This document shows, piece after piece, positions 22,480 to 36,300 of a stretch of 64,000 nt of DNA. A program made the position numbers and the translations under genes. The first letter of the stretch is position 1. Each line of letters begins with the position of its first letter. The notes beneath the pieces are model-generated. The model was not told the DNA's origin, made no database searches, and saw only the letters and a program-made list of their open reading frames with translations. Location: positions 26,948,607 through 27,012,606 of the forward strand of contig NC_060235.2 in assembly GCF_021155775.2 (NCBI RefSeq), read 5' to 3'. This DNA is from Neodiprion pinetum. Its lineage: Eukaryota > Arthropoda > Insecta > Hymenoptera > Diprionidae.

Positions 22480-23786
22480 AATTGGTGTTCCTTCTCTATT
22501 GATATCTGTCTATCTCCTTGACTTGCTGAATTATTTTTGCTACCGCTCTGCCCGTTATTCTACAAAATCACCTTCTTTATATTTTTTTTTTCTCTATATT
22601 TATGTTGCTGTTGACTCCGTAAAACACCTCTTTTTCTTGTGGTCAACATCTATCATGGTCGTCCTCTTGCCTGATTATAGGAATATTTGTTTATTATTAT
22701 TCTCTGGCTTATTTGGTTCTTCGCACTTAAAATTTTATTTTCCTTTTTCCTTTGTGATACTTCCGACCATCCACCATCTTCATCGCCTTGTCTGCTGGTT
22801 GAAACTCCTCCTTTCTGTTCGTTGGTTGAAAAGCCAGTATGATATTTTTTGTTCGCTTCCCTATATTTTCGCTGCTGTTCCCGTCGTCTAATTTTTCGCT
22901 CTTCTATGTACATCACATTGGTTGGTCGTCCTCTCGATTTATTTTCCGAATCAATCATCGCAATCGATTCTTCTAATTCTTCGACACCCTTCGTTGAATT
23001 ATTTTTACTGCCGCTCTGCCGGTTATTCTCCAAAATCACCTTCTTTATATTATTTTTTTCTCTATATTTGCGTTGATGTTCATTCCGCAAAACACCTCTT
23101 TCTCTTGTGGTCAACATCGATCCTGGTCGTCCTCTTTCCTGGTTATACGAATATTTGGTGGATATTATTCTATGGCTTATTTGGTTCTTCGCACTTACAA
23201 TTTTATTTTCCTCTTTCTTTTGTGATACTTCCGACCATCCACCATCTTCATCGCCTTGTCTGCTGCTTGAAACTCCTCCTTTCTCCATTGTCATCGTAAA
23301 TCCTGGCTGTCCTTTTGACTGTTTGGTGATATATTTGGATTTACTATTATTTGATTTTTACTTTTCATACTTATTACTCACTATCTGAATTTTATTTTGG
23401 TTCTGCAAGACATCAAAGTGTCCACTGTCTCCGTCGCCGGTGAAGAGTAGCGAGAGTTGTGTTCCATTTTGTGATCCCATCCGGTGTGGATGAATTTGTT
23501 CTTCGCGATACACGATTAAACATATCTTAAAAATATCCGCAGCTGCATATATTGCATTTTTATTCATATGTGATTTGTAATCACCAGGTCACCTAATCAC
23601 AGCACCGTTTGACTCATTCCCTGTAATAAAACCCGCAAATGTTGACCAATTATCCACTATATTTGAAACGATACTCAGTCTCACCTCTGCGTGTCGATCT
23701 TGAGTGCCGTATAGACAATACGCCAACGCGCGAAAAAGACAATTCCTGTCGGGAATCATCGTGATAATTTTCGTTTGCATGTTCAT
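22480..23786 (-). pseudogene. OTU-domain cysteine protease of the Helitron, interrupted
   Basis: From ATG at 23786 the frame reads a typical OTU core. MIPDRNCLFRALAYCLYG carries the catalytic Asp and Cys, though the usual Gly of D-G-N-C is Arg. AAADIFKICLIVYREEQIHP follows, then GDGDSGHFDVL with the catalytic His. OTU enzymes cleave ubiquitin chains, and many animal Helitrons carry such a gene. In-frame stops interrupt it at 23589-23591 (TGA, inside the OTU domain) and 23358-23360 (TAA). The same frame then continues to 22653 as a basic tail containing modules such as RGRP...RKYRE, and decays further after 22653. The product is probably not made. Confidence 0.7.
22490..23290 (-). repeat. In-frame 468-nt tandem duplication in the Helitron tail
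   Basis: The block encoding GGVSSSRQGDEDGGWSEVSQ near 23280 recurs near 22812 as GGVSTSRQGDEDGGWSEVSQ. The offset is 468 nt, or 156 codons. The downstream text of the first copy (KYSYNQERGRP, RKYREK) also recurs in the second. Each unit contains two shorter related motifs, GRPGS...EHQRKYRE and GRPTN...EQQRKYRE, so it grew by nested duplication. The second copy ends in extra stops. Confidence 0.8.
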
Positions 23787-23926
23787 TTTTTGCGCGTCAG
23801 AAACAGATACCTATAAAGATATTTGTCAAAGACTGTCATAAACAGCCGATGACAGCTATCAAAGGGTTTGCTGGATGCTTTTTGTTTTGTTTTCGGGATC
23901 TCACCCCACCGCCAACTTCATGCGTA

Positions 23927-24001
23927 TACTATTGTTATTATAATCTTTTTTTACTATTGTTATTATAATCTTTTTTTACTATTGTTATTATAATCTTTTT
24001 C
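23927..24001. repeat. Three tandem copies of a 25-bp unit near the Helitron 5' end
   Basis: TACTATTGTTATTATAATCT followed by a T run recurs at 23927, 23952 and 23977 with exact 25-bp spacing. It lies between the OTU start and the proposed Helitron 5' end, so it is a subterminal repeat of the element. Confidence 0.9.
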
Positions 24002-24205
24002 TACGTTCATTTGTTTGAAACTTTTTTATTAGATAGAGAGACAGGCGCTCTAGCAGCGGTGATCGATCGTTGCGGACACATCGGAAACTAAATTGAGCGC
24101 GCGTTGCGCAAGCCGGGTTTCGTAGCTAGAACCTGCCGGCGGTGCGTAATCGCGTCATCTTACAGCCCGTCTTACGACAAGTACCGCGGCAAACAAGATG
24201 GCCGA

Positions 24206-24334
24206 ATGGGCTCAGCTGTGGTCAGATCGACCGTGAGACGCTCGCGTTTTTCTGTGACAAAAAAGCAACGATACGAGGCAGATTTTGTCCGGGGGACAGA
24301 GGAAACACGCAGCGATAGTTCCGGTCAACAAATG
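24206..24334 (+). CDS. Candidate upstream first exon, possibly of Rab32
   Basis: An ATG at 24206 opens 43 codons (MGSAVVRSTVRRSRFSV... ending SSGQQM) that run into a strong donor, AAATG|GTGAGT, at 24334/24335 in phase 0. The surrounding 24.05-24.56 kb is markedly richer in GC and CpG than its neighbours, like a promoter and first exon. Phase 0 matches the first common Rab32 exon at 53019, where the joint would read QQM|TSQNSG. The final ATG itself could also be the start codon. The next splice partner is nearly 14-29 kb away and cannot be proven from sequence. It may equally be a non-coding first exon or belong to another transcript. An earlier ATG at 24198 opens a 12-codon overlapping frame. 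Confidence 0.3.
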
Positions 24335-27300
24335 GTGAGTAACGCATCGCTAGCACGGCCAATGGCCGTTCGCTTATAGTTAAATTTGCCCCGACGCTCG
24401 ATTCGCGCGCTGTTTTTGAAAGTCTAGCAGACTACAGAGAGGTTCTCATTTTCTCAACGAGGTCCCGTCCTCTTAGCGCGTTGTGCCGTACGCGCCCGAA
24501 CACGTGCTTACAATTGTGCGAATGCACGTCTATGCGTCAACACTTGAAACTCGGATTTCAAACGGCGTCGAGATATTTCGTGAGCCGCGTGAATTCGTTG
24601 AATGAAAAATTGACGCCGTTTTGAAAATACATGATTTGTTGCATGCGCACCGAGGTGTAGATAGCGTTCTATGCTCGTCTGTCTTATCTAATCGTGTGAA
24701 AACAATATTGTTTCTGAAATATTCCGACGTGATGGAAGCAACGTTGGATTCGCGCCTCGTTGCATTTATCAAATGTTGGAAATATTCAGCAGGATATTTC
24801 GATTCTGGAAAGTTTCGTTCCTCTGGTTAAAACGTCAAGTAGTCATTTCTCTCACGATCACTATGAAAGTGTCATCGATTTTTTGGCACGTGCGGATTTA
24901 CTACGATGTCCGTCGTATTTTTTCGTCCTTGGTCGTGACCTTCGTAGAAAATCGTTGTCGGTTTTATTCGTGAAAGTAAAAGGCTACGGAGACGCGTTCC
25001 GGTTCGATACACTCCGTCGAATCCACTCGCACCTGGAATTTGAAAAATGAAACGATCGATTAAGCAAAGTAACTCGTCGTCGACGTTCGAAGCAGGTAGA
25101 AAAATTACCCTGCCGTGTTCTCTTTACGCAAATACCGTCGAGCATCGCTCGCTTCAACGAGATACGATTGTTAAATTGTTACGTAAAATGCGAGTAAAGG
25201 TTGCAGGTAGGTAGATCGCTGAATTGACTCACCGCGCCAACTGTTATCTCCGTTGTCTCCCTGAGACTGTCACCGTTGCCTCGTGTCAACCATTTCACGC
25301 GTATCTGCGTATAATACGTACGCTGAGAAAAATACGTAGTAATCGTGGCGTTGATATAATTGAGGTTTTATCGAGCCGAAAGAATTACTATCCACCGCAG
25401 ATCGGTAAAGATGATGCGATGCGTCGTTTGATCGATCCACTTAACCGGACGCCTATTATCGATATAATTGACTTCCAAATAAGTCTGCACGTTTCATTGG
25501 CATGATTGCAGCGTGTGTACATGTGTGTGAAGTATCGTGTAATTATCGATATGAGTAGGTAAACGAATCATCGTTTCAACACACCGAACCATTTCTAATT
25601 ACTCGAGTCGCAGGGGATCGGAAGGCGCCGATTCGCGGTAGTAGGTTTAGTTGCAAGGTACGGAACAGGCTGAACTGAGGTATACCTATATGAATAAGAA
25701 AGTTGTTTGTCCTGGATTGTTTTCTCAATCGCGGCTATTAATATACCCACTACCTCGTAACTCGTCGTTATAACCTTGTATAATGAGGAACTCTCTTGGA
25801 TCACCCATTCGCGGATTGACGGCGTGGGTGACACATGCGTATGAAGTGCGACAAACTATATGTGTTATTATACTACTCGATATGTTAATTAGCAATAAAG
25901 ATGTGTCGTGCGTACAGTCGAGACAAGTACGAAAGTAGGCGGCGGAACAACCGAATGGTTCAACTGAGGTTCAGAAGCTGTGACTAAAGTTAATCGAGGA
26001 GAATTTCATTCGAACAATGCATGCCTGTGGAAGTTGTAAAAATTTAAGATTTTTTCAATCTAGACTAAATATCACGATTACAGATTATTTTATACGCAGT
26101 GCATCATTTTTTTAAGCCAAAAATTAATCGATCCTTCTGTTGCTATGAGATATAAAATTAATTCTCTACAAGTCGTGTGACAAGGATAATCTTCCGATGA
26201 TTCAGCGCCGATATATTTGCCATATTTTTATCCTTTTATTTGCATTTTGTGAGATTAGAATACGCAATCCATCAAACCGCCTGCCTCTAAATTCAGCATA
26301 TCTATTGATGTAGATTATCAATGCCAATAATCTTATTTAGTTTTCAATCGTTGAAATTGCTATCCGAATGAGAGAATCTGAATAGTTAAGAGGATTCTGT
26401 AGTCAGTCGATACCGACACCGAGTAAGATGTCACACTTATTTTTACTGTCACATCGAAATGAAAATGCCTTAGATAGCGCAATTCCTTATCCTACCATGA
26501 ACAGAATTGTCTAAAAACTTTTATATTTCATGCGAGAATAGCGATGTAAAATATATGCCCTTAATTGGTTCTAATTCAATTATCGGAATATTTTTTGGCA
26601 TAATTTTTGTGTAGAGAAAACATTTTCTTTAGTTAACCTTTGCGTTTGGCATATCATGTAGAATCGCTACTGCTGCAACTTTTTCAGGGTAACAATGCAT
26701 AATAGGCTCCGATAATAATGAGAATAAGTGACTTTTAATGCGGTTGATAAAGAACGATTGTCGCATACTCTTACAAACCATGTAACATTCCTACCGCTAC
26801 TGATCGAATCATCTCATCCCTCGAATCTCGACGGTGCAATATTATTTTCTCATCATAGAATTCGGAAAAGACATTTATATTCGAAGATGATCAAAAATGT
26901 ATGTGGATCTCGGACTGATGCAATGATTGTATGCATACGTGAGGAACTTTTCTCCAATATGAGATGTAACAATATTTTCAGGCAATGAAGACTACGATTT
27001 AATTTGATTTTATGCATAAAAAGGGATTATCTGGGCTATTTCGTTAAACATTAAGCGCCACTTACCATGATTTGGCAACAAAAAGAACCAAAAATATCTA
27101 CAAAAATAGTCTAAATTTTAGCTTTCTTTTTTACGACATCAAAATAGTGCTTTTAGTTTTCGCTTTTAGACCGTCAAATCATTTTCTTGATTGATTAATT
27201 TTATCCTGAACTGTACTGCTGATACATCCTTAAGCCTGTACAACTGCGGTTATGAGTAATATGTGCACTTATGTAGGTCTGAAATATCCATAATAAGGTT

Positions 27301-30300
27301 GAATTATTCAATGTCACGACATCCACTGCGAAAAATGTAAGCTCGTAATAGTTTGCTTTGAATGAATGAACTATGGTCCCTTGAGGTACATTCGATACTT
27401 TGTTCAGTTACGACAACTGCACAGTACCTACCCACCTAATTACAGTAATCCAGACTATTTACTACGCATCAAGGTGCATCATATTCACCACGGTATAATA
27501 TGTACTGCATCAATACCATATCAGAGTGTTTACAAGAATTTTTTTATTCAAAATAATGTTAGTATTATTATACTTGTAACACAATCACACCATTTTCCCG
27601 ATTTTTAGAACACATTACTTCTTCAAAAGTGATAAAATCTGTAAATTAAAGACGCTGATTTATAGTTGCAGTCATCAATGTCATAATCCTTCAAACACTT
27701 GTATATTATGTATAAATAAAAAGTACTACAATTTTGGCGGGGAAAATAGTTCACGAGTTTTATTGTAACCCGTTCAAAAACTATCTACAGACGAAGTGAA
27801 GAAGTTCGAAAAAAAAAACATGCAGCCAATTTGATCGGCAATTCCAAATTTGAGAGAAACCAAATAATATGTGGCTACAGCGTTAAAAACAATTAATCGG
27901 AAGTACAATTGTTCGCAGGGCGCATAGTTTAATACAGTGAGAGTTAACACGGATGTGATGGAAAAGAAATCCGAGGGCTGGTGCAATCGTTATTTATCGC
28001 GTATCGATATTTGATTTGTATTATCTTCGATTACGCATGTGGCAACACCTGGGAACGAGTTGAAACACGTGTAAAATTTTCATTCAGACGGTACTGTACG
28101 AGTAAAAATTCACCTGCATTGTACTACACCGTGTAACCAAGTCGACAATGCTTCTGAACTTGAGGCATTCTACGCATGTGGCTGAATGAGACACAAGGTG
28201 TAGGCTGACTGTCTGTTAAGAGTCGCAACGGCGTGTCGTCAATGATAGGCGCAGTATTCGACCCATCTCCATCCAAATGGGCTCTCAATTATATTACAAT
28301 AATTTTTACAAAGTCACTTATCGCCTGGCAATATCAGTGTCAGGGCCAGAGATTATACTTTGCGCGACACAGAGACGGATTTACCAAAATGCAAATTGTC
28401 TGCGAGCCGAAGAGGAGTATTGCAAGATGAGGACTTTGCCTCCTTTGTGCACACGACACTTTGTGTAACAAAAAGTGTGGTTTGCAACCTTTTTTTTTTT
28501 TTTTTTTTTTAGCACAAAAATGAGAAGTTTTTAGTAGGTACTTTGATGCTTTTTTGTACTGTCGGAGAAACGATTAAGTACTTTGAGTACGAAATGAATC
28601 GTTTGATTTGTAACTGGATACTCGATGAATCAACTGAAATGAATTTCGAACAAAGTTAATGTGCTTCGTATAATGAAGCACAGATTTATCAACAATAATT
28701 TAATGTTTTCATAATAAATGACCAGGGGACTTACGGGAAAAAAGTATTTTCAATCAAATACACAGCGGAGTTTTGTTTTACGAACAAAATCACTTATAAT
28801 TCGTAAAAATTTGATGAACGGTACCTTTTTGTTATTGAAAATTATCGCACAGCTGGGCTTTTTTTCACCGTCAAAATATTTGAGTTTAATTATTTTTATT
28901 CGGGAGATATTTTTTTTAAATCAAATTCAACTTCATTGACTATAATTGCAGCCTCTGAACCTCCGATGTGACGTTTCTCTCTTTCTATACTTTCACGTTT
29001 AGACTGTACGTCTGATACATCCGTAATTCCATTACCTGTTGATTAACTTATCATTCCTCTTCTGATGATTCACAACCGATAATGCCTATTGACTTCAACG
29101 AAGTAAGACATTGAACGGATTCTAATAGTCTTTAAATTCTGAAATAGGAACATACAATAAAGAGAAGGAAAATATTGCGTTGAACTTCTAAGATGAAATT
29201 TTGTTCAAACACAAAAGGGAACTTGTTCGGATTTTTTCCTCATTGTCCACTTGTATTAATCAATTGGAAAATATTCGCTTGTATTAAATTACGTTTGTAT
29301 TATGTTGTAAAAACAGGAATACTGTTTTAGCACTGACAGTTGAAAAAACATTCATGCTCGCTTGAAAGAATCAGTGAATTGACGTTATATAAGCTTTTTT
29401 GTCATTGTGACGTTTTTAGTATGACGGTTATTAATAAATTACAGTTTTTTAATAGCAATTCAAAAATAAAAGTGCTCGTAACAATCCATTAAAATCATAC
29501 ATAAATATTGAATACCGCACGTTTTTATTCATCGGAACAATGTCAAAATTTCACAGCAAATCCCTTCAATAGATGCTTGAATTGTGTAATGTGGTAAAAT
29601 AATCAAGAGGGGTCAGGAAAATCGGGTATTCGTTTCGACCTACGGAAAGCGCTATTTGCATAACTTGATTCTGGCAAAAAGTTTCAGGTATATTAATTTT
29701 TGATGTAACCGAAGTGTCATGGAATGCCTCATGTGTTTTCTAACAGATTGCACATTTGCCGCGTAATAAGACGCCATTCGTTTTATTGAAATATATACGC
29801 TGTTCTCGATCTGTGTAATGATGCGATAATGCGCCTCGTAAGTTATAACTGGTTATTTGTGTCACTCGATTATACGATTTTAATTCATGAATGTCTCTAA
29901 AAATTCTGGTATAGATGGCGACGTTCATTGACACGGCGCACTCTTGACCTCTGTTCTCACTCTCGAGCTCTAATTGCTCTTTGATGTGATTCGCTAATTA
30001 AAGCGAAGCACTGTCGAATTGATACACGAAGGCTTTTTTCTGCCCATTAAATTGCTAGTCCTCCAAAATAATCACGAGTGTTTATATTTCATAACTCGAT
30101 TATGATCACTTTTTATAAATATGTTACACTTGCTCGTTACATGTATGGGTATATCTGATACTTTTTCAGATGATTTATTTCAATACACGATACAATTAAT
30201 TTGTGATGGTTAGTTTTGGCACATCTAATGGCAAACAATAACCGTTCAAGAACGAATCATAAATTTATAATAATTTTCCTCATCAAAATCATTTCACCAG

Positions 30301-33300
30301 TATACATTATTTCGATTAATATTCTTCAACAAAAATAACAGTACGTCTTTTTTAAAGTTAATCCGAATATTCTAAGAGTTCACACGTGGAGTATAAAACT
30401 TTAATCGTAAATAATTAAACAATAGCGGCGAGTGGGCGAGGCGTCCTAAGAAAAATATTTATATATATATGTATATAGTTCAGGTTGATGTAAATATATT
30501 CCGAACTTCAGAAACTCTGTGCGCAATAAAGTGTTCGATTGTGCAAAGTGTTTAATTTGTCAACTGTGACCTCAAATATTAAACGACGTTGTCGCTTGTT
30601 TTAAAAACTATGAAATTTGGTCGCCATGAAAAAAATGCAATTTTTATTAATTATTGCTTTAACTAGTAATCCGAATTAAAAATTATATCAGCAAAAAATG
30701 TCGAGTTTTGACAGGATTGTTTATTTTTTTATTTGATACCTTTTTCTCGAATCCCGCTTTCTGCCCGTAGACAATAGTTTTACCGAATTTCACGCGGAAA
30801 GGCTCAATTATTATTAAAAGTAACTAGAAATTCGCGACAGCATAAAAAAGACAATTTGAATCAGAAATATGTTTTAAATGTAAAGAGACAGAATGTATTG
30901 TTGAATATTTTCAAGTGCTATTTACAAACACAATTACCGTTGGAAAGCATGACAAGGTAAATTCAAGGTTAATTCAATTGCACGTATCCAAAACCCGTCC
31001 GCGTGTAGAATTGCAGTAATTGTTCTTTCATCACGAGACTTTGTGAAAGTATTTTATTTCACACACCTTTCTATCGTAAACTTTGACTTACCGCTTATTA
31101 TTTCACTCGAATTAAGCAACGGCCCGATATTTCTATACGCAATTTTACGACCCACTTTGAAGGAAAGTGATGTTGAAAATGATAAGTTTGGTCGGTGCGA
31201 GGCATTTGAAGGATAAAAATTGAAACTCCTCGCTTAGCGAGACTTTAATTAATAACTCCCAGTTTTATCTTGCCAGCGCGTTCGGAGTTCTATCAGAAAC
31301 GCAATTCAACAATTTTCACATATAATTGACAAAAGCTTGACCTATGAGTATTCGGCGATTTGCTTCGTATTATTTGCGACGCTAATCTTCCGTGAAGTCG
31401 CGTATCTTCGTTTCCACTGGAATAATCTCGTAAGAATTTCTATTAACGTCGACGATTATTTTTTCGAGGATGAACTAACCTCCGAAAGATATTTCATTTT
31501 TCAGAGGCCATGTCTCAACTCCCCTATACGTATATACTTTGGCAATTAGGTGACCTAGATTCGCTCAATTTACTCCGATAAGAACACGTATACATCAGGA
31601 TTGGGTCATCGCGTTGTAAGACTGGCTTGAAATTTTTATCGTTCGTGAAAAAATGTCCGCGAAGTTTAAAAACATAACTAAAGAACGCTTCTTGCTGCCG
31701 ACTGTCCGAATCTTCGACGGAAAACAAATGCGGCAATTATTCATTGGAATATGTTGGAACCGATGTTATTTCTCACGAGTGATACGGTCAGAGTGGATTC
31801 GTTTGGCCGGCCGCCAGAACAAATAATAGTTTGCCTCAACCGACTTGATGCTAGAATATTCGATCAATCTTCAACGATTTATCTTTAACATGCTACATTA
31901 ATTGTAACCAAACAAGCAATGTATTTTCCCTTATTTTCACGCGGGTGGCACTTCTTCGTTACAGTGATTTATTATACGAAGTTTATATTATATGTAAGAG
32001 CAATTGACAAACACACGAATTTGATGTGTCTAGAAATTTTTGGGACGTCTACGGAGTCCAAGAAAATCTTCAATCACGTACCTATGTCAAATGTTTTTGT
32101 ATCAAAAATTTTCAACTCATTTTCACGTGCTTCCGTGTTCTTGACAGTATAAAAATTTAAACACTTCAGAGTAAATTGACGTACTGAAAAAATAGTAGTG
32201 TACTATAAAATGAGTATAAATCGTTGGCAGCTGAGGCATGTTGAAGATTTTTATTTTATAATTTTATGCTACGGCAATTGGTAACTGCAATTGATTTACC
32301 TGTATACTTTATATACGATTGTTTTAACATCTCAGCAGGTTTTTAGAGCGCAAATGTCGTATTTCATTCGCTAAACATAGGGTAGATGAAATAACACTTT
32401 ATTACATGTTTCAAGTGTAATAAAAATGCAAAGCTCATGAAGCTTCTAATTCGAAGGGTCGTTTTGTGTTTGATTTTCTACAATAGAGCTCTCGAAAATA
32501 TTCAAATGCTCGACTGTGATCAATAAAATCAGCGTAATCCAAATGCTTTTTCTATTGGACTTGCGAAAATCTGTTTAAACATAATAAATTCGAACAGGAT
32601 TCTCACTTGTATTGTTATTCAATTCTATCGGAGAATGAATATGCCATTATGGCAAATAATTGCAAGTGAATTTTCTGCTGCATACGCGTGTTTAAAAATT
32701 ATGATCTTTGGTTATGTGACATTCGATTTGCATATAGCTTTGGCATGTTGGTGATAATAATGATGAACTTCAAATTATTATCTATTTATCCTGCGTATGA
32801 CCCGTATGCATTACGAATTGACGTAAAAATAAACATGCCATGCCTGAGTGTAGGTGCGGTGCATGTGGATAAGAAATGGTGCGAACGCTCGTTAATTATA
32901 TTGCTGGCTAATTAACAGCTGCTAGTTACTTATTAATCACTTTGTACTTTAATCTTCTTCTTGTATAATTTTAGCAACGTATAATTTCAATTTTTTTGTG
33001 GGCTTAACATGTTTTTTATACCCTTTAAAAACGATATCATCAATTCGCATTATTCCACAATCTCCAAATACCTAAATAAGCGTTTTTAGAAAGCAGACTG
33101 CACATGGTCAATGTATATATATATAGGTAGCTAGATCAGTGCGCATGCGAATTTGGCCCGTTTTTTCATTCTCAAAATGTTACGAGATATATAATTTTCC
33201 ACATGCAAAAAATGTGTATCTTTCGTTTACAAAAATGAATATCTTATTCGTTAAGCGAGTATCGTAAATCGCCGAAAAGCTACTTACGAACGTTTATAAA

Positions 33301-36300
33301 TCATGTTCCGAGAATTGAAGCATGTGAACGTTATCTTTGATAAAAAAAAATATGAGCAATTGGTATATTACAACTTTTCACAGCCCACGGTAATCAACAA
33401 TAAACAGTACCCAGGCAAATAATGACGAATAGACTCGATTCTAAGGTATTTTTCCGTTTCACTCATTATCCTGTAATTACGTCTTCGGTAAAATCTTGCA
33501 CGAACCTCCATCCATCCATTTTTCAACGTGTAACGGAAGATATCGTCTTTTCTTCTGATCGTACCTTCAACAATTGCGCCTCGAATTCTGTTCGTCTTGA
33601 AAATCCATCACTTCGTTCCAGAAAATTATAGCGTCGTGGAACTGAACAAGGTCTTAGACTTGCGCGACGAGAATTGAAGCTTTTCGAAAAATACAGCACA
33701 TAAATTCGAATCGTAGTTTCCGGCCATGCAGAATGAACAACACAAAAATACTCTCCGTATTTTACGGATTGCTTGATTCGTTCTTTCGGAGACCATCAGT
33801 GCCGGTGTGTCTCAGATCGTTCCGAACTGTGTGTCATCGGTCAAAACCGAATCAACTTTATAAACTTTATGGACAAAGAAGTGGAACTTTTTAGTTTATC
33901 TTTTGCGTAATGTACACCAGAGAAGTAAAGAAGATAGATGTAGAGGCACAACGACACGTGGTTATGTATTTAATGTTCTTGCGCGGGATGCGACACGTCG
34001 CGTAGACAACGAATTGAGTCACGGACTCCCTTGTAATTTCTAGGATTTTTAGTTCATTGCACTTGCGCTGATAACAGTCGGGGAGGCTGTAAAGTGTGAC
34101 AAAGAAAAGTGACGGGAAATTAATCCGTAGCCTGACATGATTAAACACCGTGATGAACCTCATTGCATGGTTTTCAATTTTTGTGTAATTAATTTTCAAA
34201 CTAAAATTTCGGCTACGTTTACGATTCGAACCACATCGATCGATGCATTTGATTGTCTCTTTGCACATTTCTACTTTGAATAAAATTATCATTATAAAAA
34301 AATGAATAACGTTACGAACTATAATCAATGACATTATTCACATTCAGGTTATGTTTATTGATAATTGAATGATTTTGAAATGGGTTTTCCTAGTCACCAG
34401 TTGACGATTTGGCAGAATAGTTGAGTTCTGTAATTGAAAGAAAAACTCAACTTTCGATAAGTATCGATCAAGATTTTCTTTTTCAATATGATTATAAATA
34501 ATAACAGGAATCGCTGTAAATTCAAAGACGAATATACCATCCTTGAACCTCGAGTACTCAATTTTTACCTGTAAGTTAAACGCATTATTCTTTATAAATT
34601 TTTACCATTTCGTTGCTTGACGCGCTCTTTATTCGTGCGATCTTATCCTTTCTATGCCAAGAAAATTCGATTGAACTCGTATTTTGGACGTGGAATACTC
34701 TCTTCCGAAGCATGGTGGAACCGATGATTCACCTTGAAAATAAAATAGTATCATAGTTGAGTCTTTACTGACCGTGTATAATTTTACTAATTTTGTTTAT
34801 TATTTGGCCTTACGCATCTCTGACTGGCAAAAAATCATACGAAAACTTTCTAGGCTTTGTACGAAAATAATCCCGCAAAATGTAATATCCCTGCAATTAG
34901 TGGTAATCTAATTGACACCACCGAAAACCCTGGTGTATAGGATACGATTTGACTCGAGTCATTTAGGAAATATTCGGCGTCGTATGTTTAGGAAAAGATG
35001 GACTTTAATCCCCCGCTCGCTTCCCAACAATAACTAGGATAATTCTACTTCAATTGCATGCTTAATATATTACAAGAATAATACTATTTAAGAAACATTG
35101 TTGAACAATTAACTAATAATCTTATTAACACTCTCGGTGTAAACGGAAAGATTTCATAATATATACACAGAAACTTCTCGCCGATTATAATTACCAAGGA
35201 ATAAACAATGAATTCTCCACAAAATCAAATTGAATTCTTTGTAAATAAATTTTCACTGTAATGTGAATTCGTCACAAATGTCTTGCGAATTCAATTCACG
35301 TGTCAGAGGATGTTATGGCAAGGAGCTTAATGCGAACTCTTTCTTGATTATTTCTGTAGCAAACTTGTATGTATAGTACAAAATGAGTTCACAGGAAAAA
35401 AATAAGTAAGTAAGTAAGATCTGGAATTACGTGTCGATTTGACTGTCGGCATGTGAGAAAAGACTTTGATTGTACTTCTTTATGCTCTTAATAAAAAATT
35501 TAATATTTCCGTTGGTATAATTCGGTCGAGACACAGTTGTTCGTTAGATTTTTGTTTTCAAGATAAACAAGTTACGAGCTTACACGAGCTTGATAATATT
35601 GTAAACCTATACGAATCGCTAAACCTCGTATATCATATTTGCGACATTTGTGCAATGTACACTTTGTGAGATGCGAGTGTCTAACAAGATTTACATGACA
35701 ATAACAACGCTTTTGTTGTTGTCGGAACAATTGACGCTCTTATTGGACGATTGCGCCTCAATTCGAGTTGGCATTCCTGGTGTGTCATATTTTGGCGCAG
35801 GCCCGATGAAATTACAAACCATCCACCCGAATCCTGACTCCTGAGTCGGATTACTCAATTCATTGTCACGTACTTGTCGCCCCAAATCGGTAGACTCTGC
35901 AGACTTTTATTATAGGCGTGTTATGCGGCATATCGTGTTATATCGTACCGATTACGTAACCGGCAAATTCAGCTGTATGCGTTACGTTTCGACTTGTTAC
36001 GATTCGAAAATCATACCGTGTCTCTCTTAAATGACTGTCGTGATAAAACAACCGTGATTTCACGGTCGTAGATTTGAATAACTGCAAATGAAAATCAGTC
36101 GAAATGCGTGCAATAATGGTTTACAATTTGAGAACATTGAATATCTTCGACAATACCGTAGATCCCACTTTTTCGGTTAATGCAACTAATTGTAAATGGC
36201 AGAGCTTCCACCTCAACTTATGGATTAACTTTTCCATGGGTTAAGCCGACAAACGAAATTGTGCGTCATATTGACTCGCGGTGGTTGTCGGTCATCGGTA

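Larger units (their letters stand above)
22230..24033 (-). mobile_element. Short Helitron carrying a broken OTU gene
   Basis: Rolling-circle transposon on the - strand, about 1.8 kb. Its 3' end is diagnostic: a hairpin AGGGGC-GAA-GCCCCT runs straight into CTAG and is followed by host T, the usual Helitron 3' end and target side. Four more GC hairpins stand just inside. The proposed 5' end is at 24033, where the - strand reads A|TCTAATAAAA, so the element would lie between the A and T of an AT target. Only an OTU-type protease reading frame is found. The Rep and helicase genes needed for movement are absent, so it would depend on other copies. The 5' boundary is less certain than the 3' one, by up to about 10 bp. 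Confidence 0.72.

Noticed and set aside
22475..23388. Long + strand open frames over the Helitron
   Set aside because: They are antisense to the OTU gene and its repeated tail; the composition mirrors the - strand repeats and no domain is seen.
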